The notes under the pieces were generated by a model. It was not told where the DNA came from and searched no databases. It saw only the letters and a program-made list of their open reading frames with translations. This document shows, piece after piece, positions 41,510 through 50,624 of a stretch of DNA of 64,000 bases. Source of the stretch: Brevundimonas sp. Root608 (GTDB lineage Bacteria; Pseudomonadota; Alphaproteobacteria; Caulobacterales; Caulobacteraceae); contig NZ_LMGT01000001.1 in assembly GCF_001427825.1 (NCBI RefSeq), positions 988,305 to 1,052,304 of the forward strand, read 5' to 3'. Each line of letters starts with the position of its first letter. Positions within the stretch are counted from its first letter, which is position 1. The translations under genes and the position numbers were made by a program.

Positions 41510-41912
41510 CGAGTTCGATCCCGAAATCGAGCGCCTGTTCGCGCGCACCCCGCATCTGCCCGACGCGGCCCTGTTCAACGCCCGGGTCGAACAGCGCCTG
41601 CAGAAGAGCTCCCAGGTTCGCGTCTTCGCCCTGGGGCTGGCCGGCGTCGTCGGCGGCGTCGTGGCGGTCCGCGAGACCATGAGCGTGAACCTCGGCGTCG
41701 GCGACGGCGTGGTCGCCGGCGACGCCCTCGGCGAGGGCATTCGCTCCGCCTCGCTCAGCGTCCAGAGTTCGGTTCAGGGGGCGCTCGACCAGTTCGGTCT
41801 GGGCGGCCTGGAACTCGGCTCCATGGGCGGAATGCAACTGTTCTGGATCGCCGCCGGAGCCCTGATCGCCCTGGCCGCGGCCGGCGTGATGAAGCTGTCG
41901 CAGGATATGTGA
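41499..41912 (+). CDS. Membrane protein, presumed anti-sigma factor (second module)
   Basis: The 137-residue protein has an acidic amino end (SADEFDPEIERLFARTPHLPDAALFNARVEQRL), one helix around 43-60 and another near the C-terminus (LFWIAAGALIALAAAGVM). Its place after an ECF sigma gene, with overlap, suggests an anti-sigma or accessory role. I recognise no zinc-binding HxxxCxxC motif. Confidence 0.75.
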   Translation: MSADEFDPEIERLFARTPHLPDAALFNARVEQRLQKSSQVRVFALGLAGVVGGVVAVRETMSVNLGVGDGVVAGDALGEGIRSASLSVQSSVQGALDQFGLGGLELGSMGGMQLFWIAAGALIALAAAGVMKLSQDM

Positions 41913-41915
41913 GTC

Positions 41916-41947
41916 TGTCCCCGTCGTCCTCAGGGATGACGGGGACA
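41916..41947 (+). terminator. Hairpin after the second ECF module
   Basis: TGTCCCCGTC pairs with GACGGGGACA around a short interior; no T-run follows. It separates the sigma module from panB. Confidence 0.45.
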
Positions 41948-41987
41948 AGCCCCATCGCTATCTAGGTCTCCGAACAGGAGGACCGCC

Positions 41988-42824
41988 ATGTCCAGCCAGA
42001 AGCAGGAAACCGTCCGCCGCCTCGCCGCGCCGGACATCCGCAACCGCAAGGGCGGAGAGCCCATCGTCTGCCTGACGGCGTATGACGCCCCCACGGCGGC
42101 CCTGCTGGACGATCATTGCGACCTGCTGCTGGTCGGCGACAGCGTCGGCATGGTCGTGCACGGCCTGCCCAACACCGTCGGAGTCACCCTCGAGATGATG
42201 ATTCTCCACGGCCAGGCCGTCATGCGCGGCTCGAGGAAGGCCATGGTGGTCATCGACATGCCGTTCGGCAGCTACGAGGGCGGCAAGGAGCTGGCCTACG
42301 AAAACTGCGCTCGCGTCATGAAGGAGACGGGCGCCCAGGGCGTGAAGCTGGAAAGCGGCCCGACCGTCGCGGAAACCATCGCCTATCTGGTCCAGCGCGG
42401 CATCCCGGTCATGGGCCACGTCGGCCTGCGGCCCCAGGCCGTGCTGACGGACGGCGCCTTCAAGGCCAAGGGCCGGACCGACGAGGAGCGGCTGCGGGTC
42501 ATGTCGGAGGCCGAGGCCACGGCTGACGCCGGAGCCTTTTCCATCGTCATCGAGGGCGTGGCGGAGGGCCTGGCGCGCGACATCACCGCCGCCGTCGACA
42601 AGCCCACCATCGGCATCGGCGCCTCGTCCGCCTGCGACGGCCAGATTCTGGTGACGCCCGACATGCTGGGCATGTTCGACTGGACGCCGAAATTCGTCCG
42701 CCGCTACGCCGATATGCGCGGCGAGATCGACCGGGCCGTCGCCGCCTACGCCGCCGACGTGAAGGCCCGCCGTTTTCCTGCCGAAGTCGAGACCTACTTC
42801 TCGAAAAAGCCCGCTACGCCGTAA
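41988..42824 (+). CDS. panB: 3-methyl-2-oxobutanoate hydroxymethyltransferase
   Basis: The 278-residue PanB makes ketopantoate from alpha-ketoisovalerate and methylene-tetrahydrofolate in pantothenate synthesis. Characteristic parts are [60 protein letters not shown] and [17 protein letters not shown]. An AGGAGG site lies before the ATG. panC is not in the window. Confidence 0.96.
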   Translation: MSSQKQETVRRLAAPDIRNRKGGEPIVCLTAYDAPTAALLDDHCDLLLVGDSVGMVVHGLPNTVGVTLEMMILHGQAVMRGSRKAMVVIDMPFGSYEGGKELAYENCARVMKETGAQGVKLESGPTVAETIAYLVQRGIPVMGHVGLRPQAVLTDGAFKAKGRTDEERLRVMSEAEATADAGAFSIVIEGVAEGLARDITAAVDKPTIGIGASSACDGQILVTPDMLGMFDWTPKFVRRYADMRGEIDRAVAAYAADVKARRFPAEVETYFSKKPATP

Positions 42825-42916
42825 GGGCTGCGTTGCGGCGGGCAGGCTGACCCTCTAGGGTCCGGCCGGATTGAATTTCAGCGGCCTCGGCGCCGTTTTC
42901 TGGGGGCGACGTATCC

Positions 42917-43693
42917 GTGGTTGATGTCTTCGAGCAGGTCGAGGAGGAGCTCCGCTCCGACCGCTACAAGCGGCTCGCCCGCACCTGGCTGCCCGTTGTC
43001 GGCGGCGTGCTACTGATCGCCCTGATCGCCGCCCTGGCCTTCTGGGGCTGGGACAGCCTGCAGACGTCGAAGGCCGACAAGGCCTCGGTCGCCTTCGATC
43101 GCGGCATGCAGTCGCTCCAGGCCAACAATCCGGTCGGGGCCGACGCCGCCTTCACCCAGGCGGCGAAAGACGGCAACGGCGCCTACAAGGCCCTCGCCCT
43201 GATGCAGCGCGCCGCCATCGCCGTCGACGCCAACCGCATCCCCGACGCCATCGCCCGCTTCGACGAGGCGGCGAAAGCCTCCGGGGACCCGCTGCTGGCC
43301 GACGCCGCCGCGCTCAAGGCCGCCTGGCTGGCCATGGACAGCGAGACTCTGGCCCAGATCGAGGCCCGTCTCGCGCCGATCGCGAAGGACGGCCGTCCGT
43401 TCAGCCCCTTCGCCCTCGAGGCCCTCGCCATGGCGCGCCTCCAGAACGGGCAGGTCGCCCCGGCCCGCGAGGCGCTGGTGCTGCTCAAGAACGGTCTGGA
43501 TACGCCCGAGATCGTCAGCCAGCGCGCCGACCTGACCATCGCGGCCATCGATTCCGGCGCCGCGGCCAACCTGCCGGCCATCGTTCGCGCCCAGGCGGCT
43601 CTTCCCGTGGCCCCGCCCGTGAGCGCGGCCCCCGCCGCCCAGCCGGGCGCGCCTGCTCCCGCCGCGCCCGCAGCCGCACCGGCCCGCCCGTGA
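42917..43693 (+). CDS. YfgM-like TPR membrane protein
   Basis: The 258-residue protein starts with GTG and has a short cytoplasmic amino end (VDVFEQVEEELRSDRYKRLARTW), one membrane helix (~27-46) and a TPR-type helical periplasmic part (~55-210) followed by an Ala/Pro tail. It belongs to the YfgM family associated with outer-membrane protein folding. bamB starts within 25 bp and der follows, an arrangement shared with many proteobacteria. Confidence 0.87.
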   Translation: MVDVFEQVEEELRSDRYKRLARTWLPVVGGVLLIALIAALAFWGWDSLQTSKADKASVAFDRGMQSLQANNPVGADAAFTQAAKDGNGAYKALALMQRAAIAVDANRIPDAIARFDEAAKASGDPLLADAAALKAAWLAMDSETLAQIEARLAPIAKDGRPFSPFALEALAMARLQNGQVAPAREALVLLKNGLDTPEIVSQRADLTIAAIDSGAAANLPAIVRAQAALPVAPPVSAAPAAQPGAPAPAAPAAAPARP

Positions 43694-43716
43694 TCCCCGT
43701 TTCCAGGACGTCCGCC

Positions 43717-45147
43717 ATGAATCGCGTGCTCAAAGTCGCTCTGCTGGGCGGTCTGGCCGTCTCCCTCGCCTCCTGCGGCACGGTGCGCAACGCCCTGCCG
43801 TTCGGCCTCGGCGGCTCCAAGGACCCCCAGGCCACCGCGTCCGAGGGCCAGCGGATTTCGGTCCTGGAGTTCGAACAGCAGCTGGCGCCGTCGGCCGCCC
43901 TGTCGGGGCGTGACTTCTTCCTCCCGGGTCCCCAGGCCGCCACGGCCTGGACCCAGCCCGGCGGCAACGCCGAGAATTCGGTCGAGCACGTGATCGCGGC
44001 TCCGGAGTTCGCGGTGGCCTGGCGGCGGGGCGTCGGCGCCGGCTCTTCGCGCACGCGTCAGGTGATGGCGCCGGTCGTGGCCGACAACGGCCGCGTCTTC
44101 GTGCTGGACGGCGAGTCCACCGTGTCGGCGCTCGACTCCGGCACGGGCGCCCAGGCCTGGAAGGTCAATATCAAGCCCGATGAACGCGAAGGCGGCAGCC
44201 GCGGCTTCCTCGGCTTCGGCGGCACGGGCGGAACGACCGGCGGCGGCTTCGGCGGCGGCGTCGCCGTGGGCGGCGGCAAGGTCTTCGTCGCGTCCGGCTA
44301 TCGCGTCGTCACCGCCCTCGACCAGGCCACGGGCGCGGTCCTCTGGACCACGCCGGTGGATGTGCCGATCCACGGCGCCCCGACCGTGTCGGGCAGCCGG
44401 GTGTTCGTGGTCGACGTCGAAAACCAGATCCAGGCCTTCGACACCACGACCGGCCGTCAGGACTGGTCCTACCGCGGCATCCCGGAGCCGGCCCGCATCA
44501 TGCGCGCCTCCAGCCCGGCGGTCACCGGCGACACCGTGATCGCGCCCTTCTCGTCGGGCGAGGTCGTCGCCCTGCGCGCCTCGACCGGCCAGGCCGTCTG
44601 GCAGCAGGTGCTTTCGCGCACCAGCCGCACCAGCGCCCTGTCGGAGATCCGCGACATCGCCGGCCGTCCGGTCATCAGCCGCGGCACGGTCTACGCCGTC
44701 AGTCATTCGGGCCTGCTGTCGGCCCTCGACCTCCGCACCGGTCAGCCCAAATGGGCGCCCCTGCCCATCGCCGGCGTCAATGCGCCCCTGCCGGCCGGCG
44801 ACGTCGTCTATGTCGTGTCCAAGGACGGCGAACTGACCGTCATCAACCGCGACACCGGCCAGATCTACTGGAGCCGCGACCTCAACGAGGGCCGCGTGCG
44901 TCAGGAGGGCGGCTATTTCGGCTTCTTCGACCGCACGGTGCGGCCGGAATGGTCGGGTCCGCTGCTGGCTTCGAACCGGCTGGTCCTGACCAATTCGGAC
45001 GGCGAACTGGTCGCCTTCGATCCCAAGACCGGAGCCCAGACGGCTTCGCTCCGGCTCGGCGCCGGACCGGTCTATCTCGCGCCCGCCGCCTACAATGGCG
45101 CGCTCTACGTTCTCACCGACAAGGGCGACCTCGTCAGCATTCGCTGA
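43717..45147 (+). CDS. bamB: BamB, outer-membrane assembly lipoprotein
   Basis: The 476-residue lipoprotein (lipobox LASC after MNRVLKVALLGGLAVS) folds as a PQQ-type beta-propeller with repeated blades such as VFVLDGESTVSALDSGTGAQAWK and VYAVSHSGLLSALDLRTGQPKW. BamB assists BamA in inserting outer-membrane proteins. An Asp/Gly-rich loop around 160-185 (GFGGTGGTTGGGFGGG) is an insertion. The ATG at 43717 gives the clean lipoprotein signal. Confidence 0.93.
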   Translation: MNRVLKVALLGGLAVSLASCGTVRNALPFGLGGSKDPQATASEGQRISVLEFEQQLAPSAALSGRDFFLPGPQAATAWTQPGGNAENSVEHVIAAPEFAVAWRRGVGAGSSRTRQVMAPVVADNGRVFVLDGESTVSALDSGTGAQAWKVNIKPDEREGGSRGFLGFGGTGGTTGGGFGGGVAVGGGKVFVASGYRVVTALDQATGAVLWTTPVDVPIHGAPTVSGSRVFVVDVENQIQAFDTTTGRQDWSYRGIPEPARIMRASSPAVTGDTVIAPFSSGEVVALRASTGQAVWQQVLSRTSRTSALSEIRDIAGRPVISRGTVYAVSHSGLLSALDLRTGQPKWAPLPIAGVNAPLPAGDVVYVVSKDGELTVINRDTGQIYWSRDLNEGRVRQEGGYFGFFDRTVRPEWSGPLLASNRLVLTNSDGELVAFDPKTGAQTASLRLGAGPVYLAPAAYNGALYVLTDKGDLVSIR

Positions 45148-45180
45148 CACCGGACCCTCAATCTGCGTTAGAAGGCCGAC

Positions 45181-46803
45181 ATGGCTCTCAAAGTCGCCAT
45201 CGTCGGCCGCCCCAATGTGGGCAAGTCGACATTGTTCAATCGTCTCGTCGGCAAGCGCCTCGCGCTCGTCGATGACCGCCCGGGCGTGACCCGCGACCGT
45301 CGCTACGCCGACGGCAACATCGGCGACATGGATCTGACGCTGATCGACACCGCCGGCTATGAGGACGTCACCGACGACAGCCTCGAATCGCGGATGCGCG
45401 AACAGACCGAGGCGGCGCTGGAAGACGGCGACCTGATCCTGTTCATGATGGACGCCCGCGAGGGCGTGACCTCGCTGGACCAGATCTTCGCCGACCGCCT
45501 GCGCAAGCAGCACAAGCCCGTCATCCTGCTGGCCAACAAGTCCGAGAGCCGCGAGAGCGGCGGCGGCATCGGCGAGGCCTATTCGCTCGGCTTTGGCGAG
45601 CCGGTCGCCATCTCGGCCGAGCACGGCGAAGGCATGGCCGATCTCTACGCCGCCATCGTCGCCGCCAGCGCCGACATCTTCATCGAGGAGGTCGACGAGC
45701 CCGACAAGCCGATCCGCATCGCCATCATCGGCCGCCCCAACGCCGGCAAGTCGACCCTGATCAACCGCCTGATCGGCGAGGACCGCATGCTGACCGGCCC
45801 CGAGGCCGGCATCACCCGCGACTCCATCTCGGTCGACTGGGAATACGAAGGCCAGAACATCCGCCTGGTCGACACCGCCGGCATGCGCCGCAAGGCCCGG
45901 GTGCAGGAGAAGCTGGAGAAGCTGTCGGTCGCCGACACCATCCGCGCCATCACCTTCGCCGAGGTGGTCGTGCTGGTCATGGACAAGGACGACGCCTTCG
46001 ACACCCAGGACCTGCAGCTGGCCGACCTGGTCGAGCGCGAGGGCCGGGCCCTGGTCTATGTCGCCGCCAAATGGGACCTCGAGACAGAGCCCCAGTCGAA
46101 GCTGGCCAAGCTGACCCAGATGGCCGAGGACAAGCTGCCCCAGCTGAAGGGTTCGCCCTTTGTGGCCCTGTCGTCGCACAGCGGCCGCGGCGTCGAGCGC
46201 CTGATGCCGGCCGTGCTTCAGGCTCACGCCACCTGGTCGGTCAAGGTCAAGACCAAGGACCTCAACACCTGGCTGGCCCTGGCCACCCAGAGGCATCCGC
46301 CCCCCGCCGTCGACGGCAAGCGGATCAAGCCCAAATACATGGCCCAGACCAAGGCCCGGCCGCCGACCTTCGTTCTGATGGCCAGCCGCGCCGAGTCCAT
46401 GCCGGAGCAGTACAAGCGCTATCTGGTCAACAACCTGCGCGAATCCTTCGATCTGCCGGGCACGCCGATCCGGCTGCTGGTCAAGTCGGGCAGCGAGAAC
46501 CCCTATGCGCCGGGCGGCTCAAAATCGGGGCCGGAGCGCTACAAGGGCGACGCCAAGACCGCGCCGCGCAAGGTCATCAAGAAGGCCGAGCGGGCCGAGA
46601 TGCTGTCCAACCTGCCCGGCAAGGCGCTGGAGCAGAAGAAGGCCGGCAAGACCAAGCTCAAGCCGCTGGCCGGGCTGAAGGCCAGCGCCAACAAGAAGGC
46701 CGGCTCCTCGGTCGCCGTCCAGAAGGGCGCGCGCGGCGGCGCCCGCCAGGTCTCGCGTTCGGGTCGCGTCCGCACGGGCCAGAAGCACCTGCCGAAGAAG
46801 TAG
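45181..46803 (+). CDS. der: Der (EngA), double-GTPase ribosome assembly factor
   Basis: The 540-residue protein has two tandem GTPase domains with P-loops GRPNVGKSTLFN (~9-20) and GRPNAGKSTLIN (~185), NKSE-type G4 motifs and a KH-like domain. It helps mature the 50S subunit. The C-terminus has an extra ~75-residue Lys/Ala-rich basic tail not found in short EngA proteins. Confidence 0.96.
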   Translation: MALKVAIVGRPNVGKSTLFNRLVGKRLALVDDRPGVTRDRRYADGNIGDMDLTLIDTAGYEDVTDDSLESRMREQTEAALEDGDLILFMMDAREGVTSLDQIFADRLRKQHKPVILLANKSESRESGGGIGEAYSLGFGEPVAISAEHGEGMADLYAAIVAASADIFIEEVDEPDKPIRIAIIGRPNAGKSTLINRLIGEDRMLTGPEAGITRDSISVDWEYEGQNIRLVDTAGMRRKARVQEKLEKLSVADTIRAITFAEVVVLVMDKDDAFDTQDLQLADLVEREGRALVYVAAKWDLETEPQSKLAKLTQMAEDKLPQLKGSPFVALSSHSGRGVERLMPAVLQAHATWSVKVKTKDLNTWLALATQRHPPPAVDGKRIKPKYMAQTKARPPTFVLMASRAESMPEQYKRYLVNNLRESFDLPGTPIRLLVKSGSENPYAPGGSKSGPERYKGDAKTAPRKVIKKAERAEMLSNLPGKALEQKKAGKTKLKPLAGLKASANKKAGSSVAVQKGARGGARQVSRSGRVRTGQKHLPKK

Positions 46804-46882
46804 GCCCACCGGTCCCGGCGGCCTGTCTTTGACGCGCCGCCGGAAACGCCGTTACCCTGCCTCAACCTCGGGAGGGTTCCGG

Positions 46883-47299
46883 ATGCTCAGGCTCATATTG
46901 TCTATCGTCGTCGGGGTGGCCATCGCCTTCGTCATCGTCATGGCTGGCGACATCCTGTCCCAGTCCATGGCCGCGTCGGCCGGGCCGGCTCCGACCGAAA
47001 TGACCGACCGCGCGGCGATGGAGGCCTATATGGCCGGTCTGCCGACAGCGGTGTTCATCACCATGCTGGCGACATGGACCGTGGCCGCCTTCGCCGCCGC
47101 CGCCTTCGCGGCCCGCTTCGCGCGGCGCGGCGCCTGGGCGGGCTGGGTCGCCGCGGGTCTGTTCCTGTGCGCCACCGCCGCCAACCTGTTCCTGATCCCC
47201 CATCCGACGTGGATGGCGATCGCGGGCGTCGTGCTGGTCGTGGCCGCCGGCTGGATCGGCGCCAAGGCGGGTTCGACCGGCTTCCTGCGCGCTGGCTAG
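46883..47299 (+). CDS. Four-helix membrane protein, unknown
   Basis: The 138-residue protein has helices at about 3-25, 52-75, 84-103 and 108-128. GGGAGGG precedes the ATG at 46883. I do not recognise a named family beyond general small membrane proteins of alphaproteobacteria. Its stop overlaps the convergent SDR gene by four bases. Confidence 0.75.
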   Translation: MLRLILSIVVGVAIAFVIVMAGDILSQSMAASAGPAPTEMTDRAAMEAYMAGLPTAVFITMLATWTVAAFAAAAFAARFARRGAWAGWVAAGLFLCATAANLFLIPHPTWMAIAGVVLVVAAGWIGAKAGSTGFLRAG

Positions 47300-48048
47300 A
47301 TCAGCGCCGCCACCGGCGGCCCGCCGCTCCAGTCCCTGAACTTCACCTCAAGCGCCGGCTCCAGATCGCCGCGCGCCAGCTCGACCATCAGCGGGCCGAT
47401 GGCAGACGGATGCGGAACCTCCTCCGGGTCCTCGCCCGGATAGGCCTGGGCCCGCATGGCGGTGCGCATCCGGCCCGGATCGACGATGGCCACGCGCACC
47501 GGCGTCGACTCGATCTCGTCGGCCCAGCATTTGACCAGCGCCTCCGCGCCCGCCTTGGTCGCCGCATAGGCGCCCCAGAAGGCCTTGGGTGCGCTGGCCA
47601 CGCTGGTGGTCACATAGATCGCCCGCCCGGCTTCCGACACCTTCAGCAGCGGCTCCAGCGAGCGGATCAGGCGATAGACGGCGGTGAAATTGGTCTTCTC
47701 GACCTTGGCCCATACGCGCGGGTCGGCATGGCTGACCGGCGTCAGGCCTGCGGCCCCCATGGTCGCGGCCGCCTGCACCCAGACGTCCAGCCGCCCGAAC
47801 CGCTCGAAGATGGCCCCGCCCAGCCGGTCGATCGCGCCGCCGTCCACCAGATCGAACGGGATCAGGGTCGCGTGCTTGCCGGTCGCCGCGAAAATGGCGT
47901 CGTCCAGCTCCTCCAGCCCGCCCTGGGTCCGCGCCGTGGCGATGACGTGCGCGCCGGCCCGGGCCAGCGCCAGGGCGGTCTCATAGCCGATGCCGCGCGA
48001 GGCCCCCACGACGAGGGCGATGCGGTCTTTGAGGGGAAGGTCGGTCAT
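47296..48048 (-). CDS. Short-chain dehydrogenase/reductase
   Basis: The 250-residue SDR has the nucleotide-binding motif VVGASRGIGYETA and the structural NNAG counterpart at AAATMGAAG, with catalytic Tyr and Lys in AYAATKAGAEALVK. Substrate is unknown. It is on the same strand as the VOC, purF and cvpA genes. Confidence 0.9.
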   Translation of the reverse strand: MTDLPLKDRIALVVGASRGIGYETALALARAGAHVIATARTQGGLEELDDAIFAATGKHATLIPFDLVDGGAIDRLGGAIFERFGRLDVWVQAAATMGAAGLTPVSHADPRVWAKVEKTNFTAVYRLIRSLEPLLKVSEAGRAIYVTTSVASAPKAFWGAYAATKAGAEALVKCWADEIESTPVRVAIVDPGRMRTAMRAQAYPGEDPEEVPHPSAIGPLMVELARGDLEPALEVKFRDWSGGPPVAALI

Positions 48049-48085
48049 GCCGGGCCTGATAGCCCGCCCGTCGGCCCGGCGAAAG

Positions 48086-48430
48086 TCAGAAGCCCGGCGC
48101 GGGTTGCCACAGGCTGAGGCTGACGCCCTGGTCGTCGCTGATCACGACCGAGCGTCCGGTCGAGCTCTCCGCCGGAACCGCCGCCTTGCCGCCCAGCTCG
48201 ATCACCCGCGCGCACAGGGCGTCGAGGTCATCGACGCGGAAATACAGATGGGGAAACTGGCCGGGCCGCTCGGCCTTGGTGAAGCCGAACGCCGGCTTGC
48301 TGCCGGCGACATGGGCGTAGGTCGGGCCCGACTCGGTCTCGTTGAACGTCCAGCCGAACAGGGCCGAATAGAAGGCGCGCGCCTTGGCGACATCGTGGGT
48401 GTCGATGGTGAAATAGCCGAGCTGGACCAT
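48086..48430 (-). CDS. VOC-family (glyoxalase-like) protein
   Basis: The 114-residue protein shows VQLGYFTIDTHDVAKARAFYSALFGWTFNE and LYFRVDDLDALCARVIELGGK, a VOC fold half typical of glyoxalase/bleomycin-resistance relatives. It probably acts as a dimer; function unknown. It lies between the SDR gene and purF. Confidence 0.87.
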   Translation of the reverse strand: MVQLGYFTIDTHDVAKARAFYSALFGWTFNETESGPTYAHVAGSKPAFGFTKAERPGQFPHLYFRVDDLDALCARVIELGGKAAVPAESSTGRSVVISDDQGVSLSLWQPAPGF

Positions 48431-48457
48431 GCGACGCCTCCGGTGATCGTGTGAACC

Positions 48458-49972
48458 TTAAGCGCTGACCAGCAGGGAAAGTTGCCGCGCCGCCACCTCG
48501 CGCCCGCCTTCCTCGATCTCGCGATCCAGCAGGCGGGTCGGGTATTCGCCGGTGAAATAGTGGTCCGTGAACTGCGGATTGTGTGGGTCGCGCGGACCCG
48601 CCTCCATGGCGTCATACAGGCCGTCGACCGACAGGAAGCCGAGGGAGTCGACCTCGAGGAAGGCCTTCATCTCCTCCAGCGTCTTGTTGGCGGCGATCAG
48701 CTGGTCCCGCTCGGGCATGTCAATGCCGTAGAAGTCCGGCCACAGGATCGGCGGACTGGCCGAGCGCAGATGCACCTCGGTCGCGCCCGCCGCGCGGACG
48801 GCGCGCACCAGCTTCACCGACGTCGTGCCGCGCACAATGGAATCGTCGATCAGCACGACCCGCTTGCCCTTGAGCACCGAGGCGTTGGGGCTGTGCTTCA
48901 TCCGCACCCCCTTCTGCCGGGCGCCCTGGCTGGGCTGGATGAAGGTGCGGCCCAGATAGTGGCTGCGGATGATCCCCATCTCATAGGGAATGCCGCTCTC
49001 CTGGGCATAGCCCAGCGCCGCCGGCACGCCGGAGTCCGGCACCGGCACGACCACATCGGCCTCGACCGCATGCTCGCGGGCCAGCTTCATGCCCATCCGC
49101 TTGCGCACGCCATAGACCGAACGGCCGTTCACGACGCTGTCAGGGCGCGAGAAATAGACGTATTCGAACAGGCAGGGCCGGGCCCCGCGGGTGGGGAAGG
49201 GCTTCAGCGACTTCAGCCCCTCGTGGTCGATCACGACCACCTCGCCATGCTCGACGTCGCGCTCGAAGGTCGCGCCTATGGTGTCGAGGGCGCAGGTTTC
49301 CGACGCCAGCACCCAGGCCTCGCCCAGACGGCCGAGGACCAGCGGGCGGATGCCCAGCGGGTCGCGGGCGCCGATCAGCTTGGAGCGGGTGGCGCAGACC
49401 AGGGCGTAGCCGCCCTCGATCCGGCCGATGGCGTCGATGAAGCGGTCGACGATCTTGGCCTTACGGCTCCGCGCGATCAGGTGAAGGATGACTTCCGAGT
49501 CCGAGGTCGACTGGAAGATGGCCCCTTCGCCGACCAGCTGGTTCCGCAGATAGAGGAAATTGGTCAGGTTGCCGTTGTGGGCGATGGCGATGCCGCCCTG
49601 GTCCAGATCGGCGAACATCGGCTGGATGTTGCGCAGGAAGCTGCCGCCGGCCGTCGAATAGCGGGTGTGTCCCACGGCCGCCGTGCCCGGCAGACGCTCG
49701 GGCAGGTCCGCGCCGCCGAAGGCCTCTCCGACGAGACCCATGTGGCGCTCGGTGTGGAACCGGGTGTCGTGGACGCTGGCGATGCCGCAGGCTTCCTGGC
49801 CGCGGTGCTGCAGGGCGTGCAGGCCCAGGGCGACGACGGCCGAGGCCGCATTCTTTTCGGTCCCCCAGACGCCGCAGACGCCGCATTCGAGGCGCGGACG
49901 GTCGTCGTCCGCATCGCGGTGATGCGCCCGGTGGACGACCGGGTCGGCGATGGAATGCTCAGGGCGGCTCAT
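48458..49972 (-). CDS. purF: Amidophosphoribosyltransferase
   Basis: The 504-residue PurF catalyses the first committed step of purine synthesis. The nucleophile should be Cys30 in ECGVCGVWG, exposed after removal of a ~29-residue propeptide, as in the Bacillus-type enzyme but longer than there. Other motifs are GHTRYSTAG, AHNGNLTNF, and the PRPP loop VVLIDDSIVRGTTS. cvpA follows the same strand order upstream. Confidence 0.96.
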   Translation of the reverse strand: MSRPEHSIADPVVHRAHHRDADDDRPRLECGVCGVWGTEKNAASAVVALGLHALQHRGQEACGIASVHDTRFHTERHMGLVGEAFGGADLPERLPGTAAVGHTRYSTAGGSFLRNIQPMFADLDQGGIAIAHNGNLTNFLYLRNQLVGEGAIFQSTSDSEVILHLIARSRKAKIVDRFIDAIGRIEGGYALVCATRSKLIGARDPLGIRPLVLGRLGEAWVLASETCALDTIGATFERDVEHGEVVVIDHEGLKSLKPFPTRGARPCLFEYVYFSRPDSVVNGRSVYGVRKRMGMKLAREHAVEADVVVPVPDSGVPAALGYAQESGIPYEMGIIRSHYLGRTFIQPSQGARQKGVRMKHSPNASVLKGKRVVLIDDSIVRGTTSVKLVRAVRAAGATEVHLRSASPPILWPDFYGIDMPERDQLIAANKTLEEMKAFLEVDSLGFLSVDGLYDAMEAGPRDPHNPQFTDHYFTGEYPTRLLDREIEEGGREVAARQLSLLVSA

Positions 49973-49999
49973 CGTGGGGCTCCGATGAAGCGGGGAACG

Positions 50000-50596
50000 C
50001 TAGCGTGCGGCGGACGGCGGCGAAGTATTGTCTCTTTGGGGCGGGGGCAAGGCTTTGTCTTCGGAAAACCCTTTGCTCACGGACGAAGTCACGACCGGGG
50101 TCAGGGCGTCGGCGCCCCGGCCGATGCCCGGAAGCACGATCTGGATCAGCCGCGCGGCGCCCGCCGTCACCGGCCGCAGGGCCGCCTCGCTGAGCCAGCG
50201 CGGCATCTTCTCGCCCGGCATGGCCGCGACGATGACCAGATGGATGGCCCCCAGCAGCACCAGGGAGCGGGCCGCGCCGATGAAGATGCCGAGGATGCGG
50301 TCGACTCCGCCCAGCTGCGGATGCGCCTGCGCCCGCTTCGACAGGATCGAGCCGAACAGCCGGATGCCGAAATAGATCGCCAGGAAGGAAACCACGGCCG
50401 CCGCCATGGTCCCCATCCAGTCCGGATTGACCAGGGCGCGTCCCAGCGGCGCCGTCAGCGGCAGGGCGACCAGGGCGATGAAGGCCGCCAGCACGAAGCT
50501 CAGCAGGGTGATCAGCTCGCGCGTGCCCCCGCGCACCCAGCCGGCCGCGGCGGAGGCGAGGATGACCAGAATGGCGATAACGTCGAAACCGGTCAT
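50000..50596 (-). CDS. cvpA: CvpA family membrane protein
   Basis: The 198-residue protein has four helices and the CvpA pattern DVIAILVILASAAAGWVRGGTRELITLLSFVLAAFIAL. CvpA is commonly encoded next to purF, as here; its exact role in envelope stress is unsettled. It lies between radA and purF on the same strand. Confidence 0.92.
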   Translation of the reverse strand: MTGFDVIAILVILASAAAGWVRGGTRELITLLSFVLAAFIALVALPLTAPLGRALVNPDWMGTMAAAVVSFLAIYFGIRLFGSILSKRAQAHPQLGGVDRILGIFIGAARSLVLLGAIHLVIVAAMPGEKMPRWLSEAALRPVTAGAARLIQIVLPGIGRGADALTPVVTSSVSKGFSEDKALPPPQRDNTSPPSAAR

Positions 50597-50624
50597 GCGC
50601 GCTCGAACTGAAGTCGGTCCGACC

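Noticed and set aside
43183..46296. A 1037-codon open frame on the minus strand opposite the TPR, bamB and der genes
   Set aside because: It is antisense to three well-supported genes and has no recognisable domain or plausible start; a GC-bias shadow.
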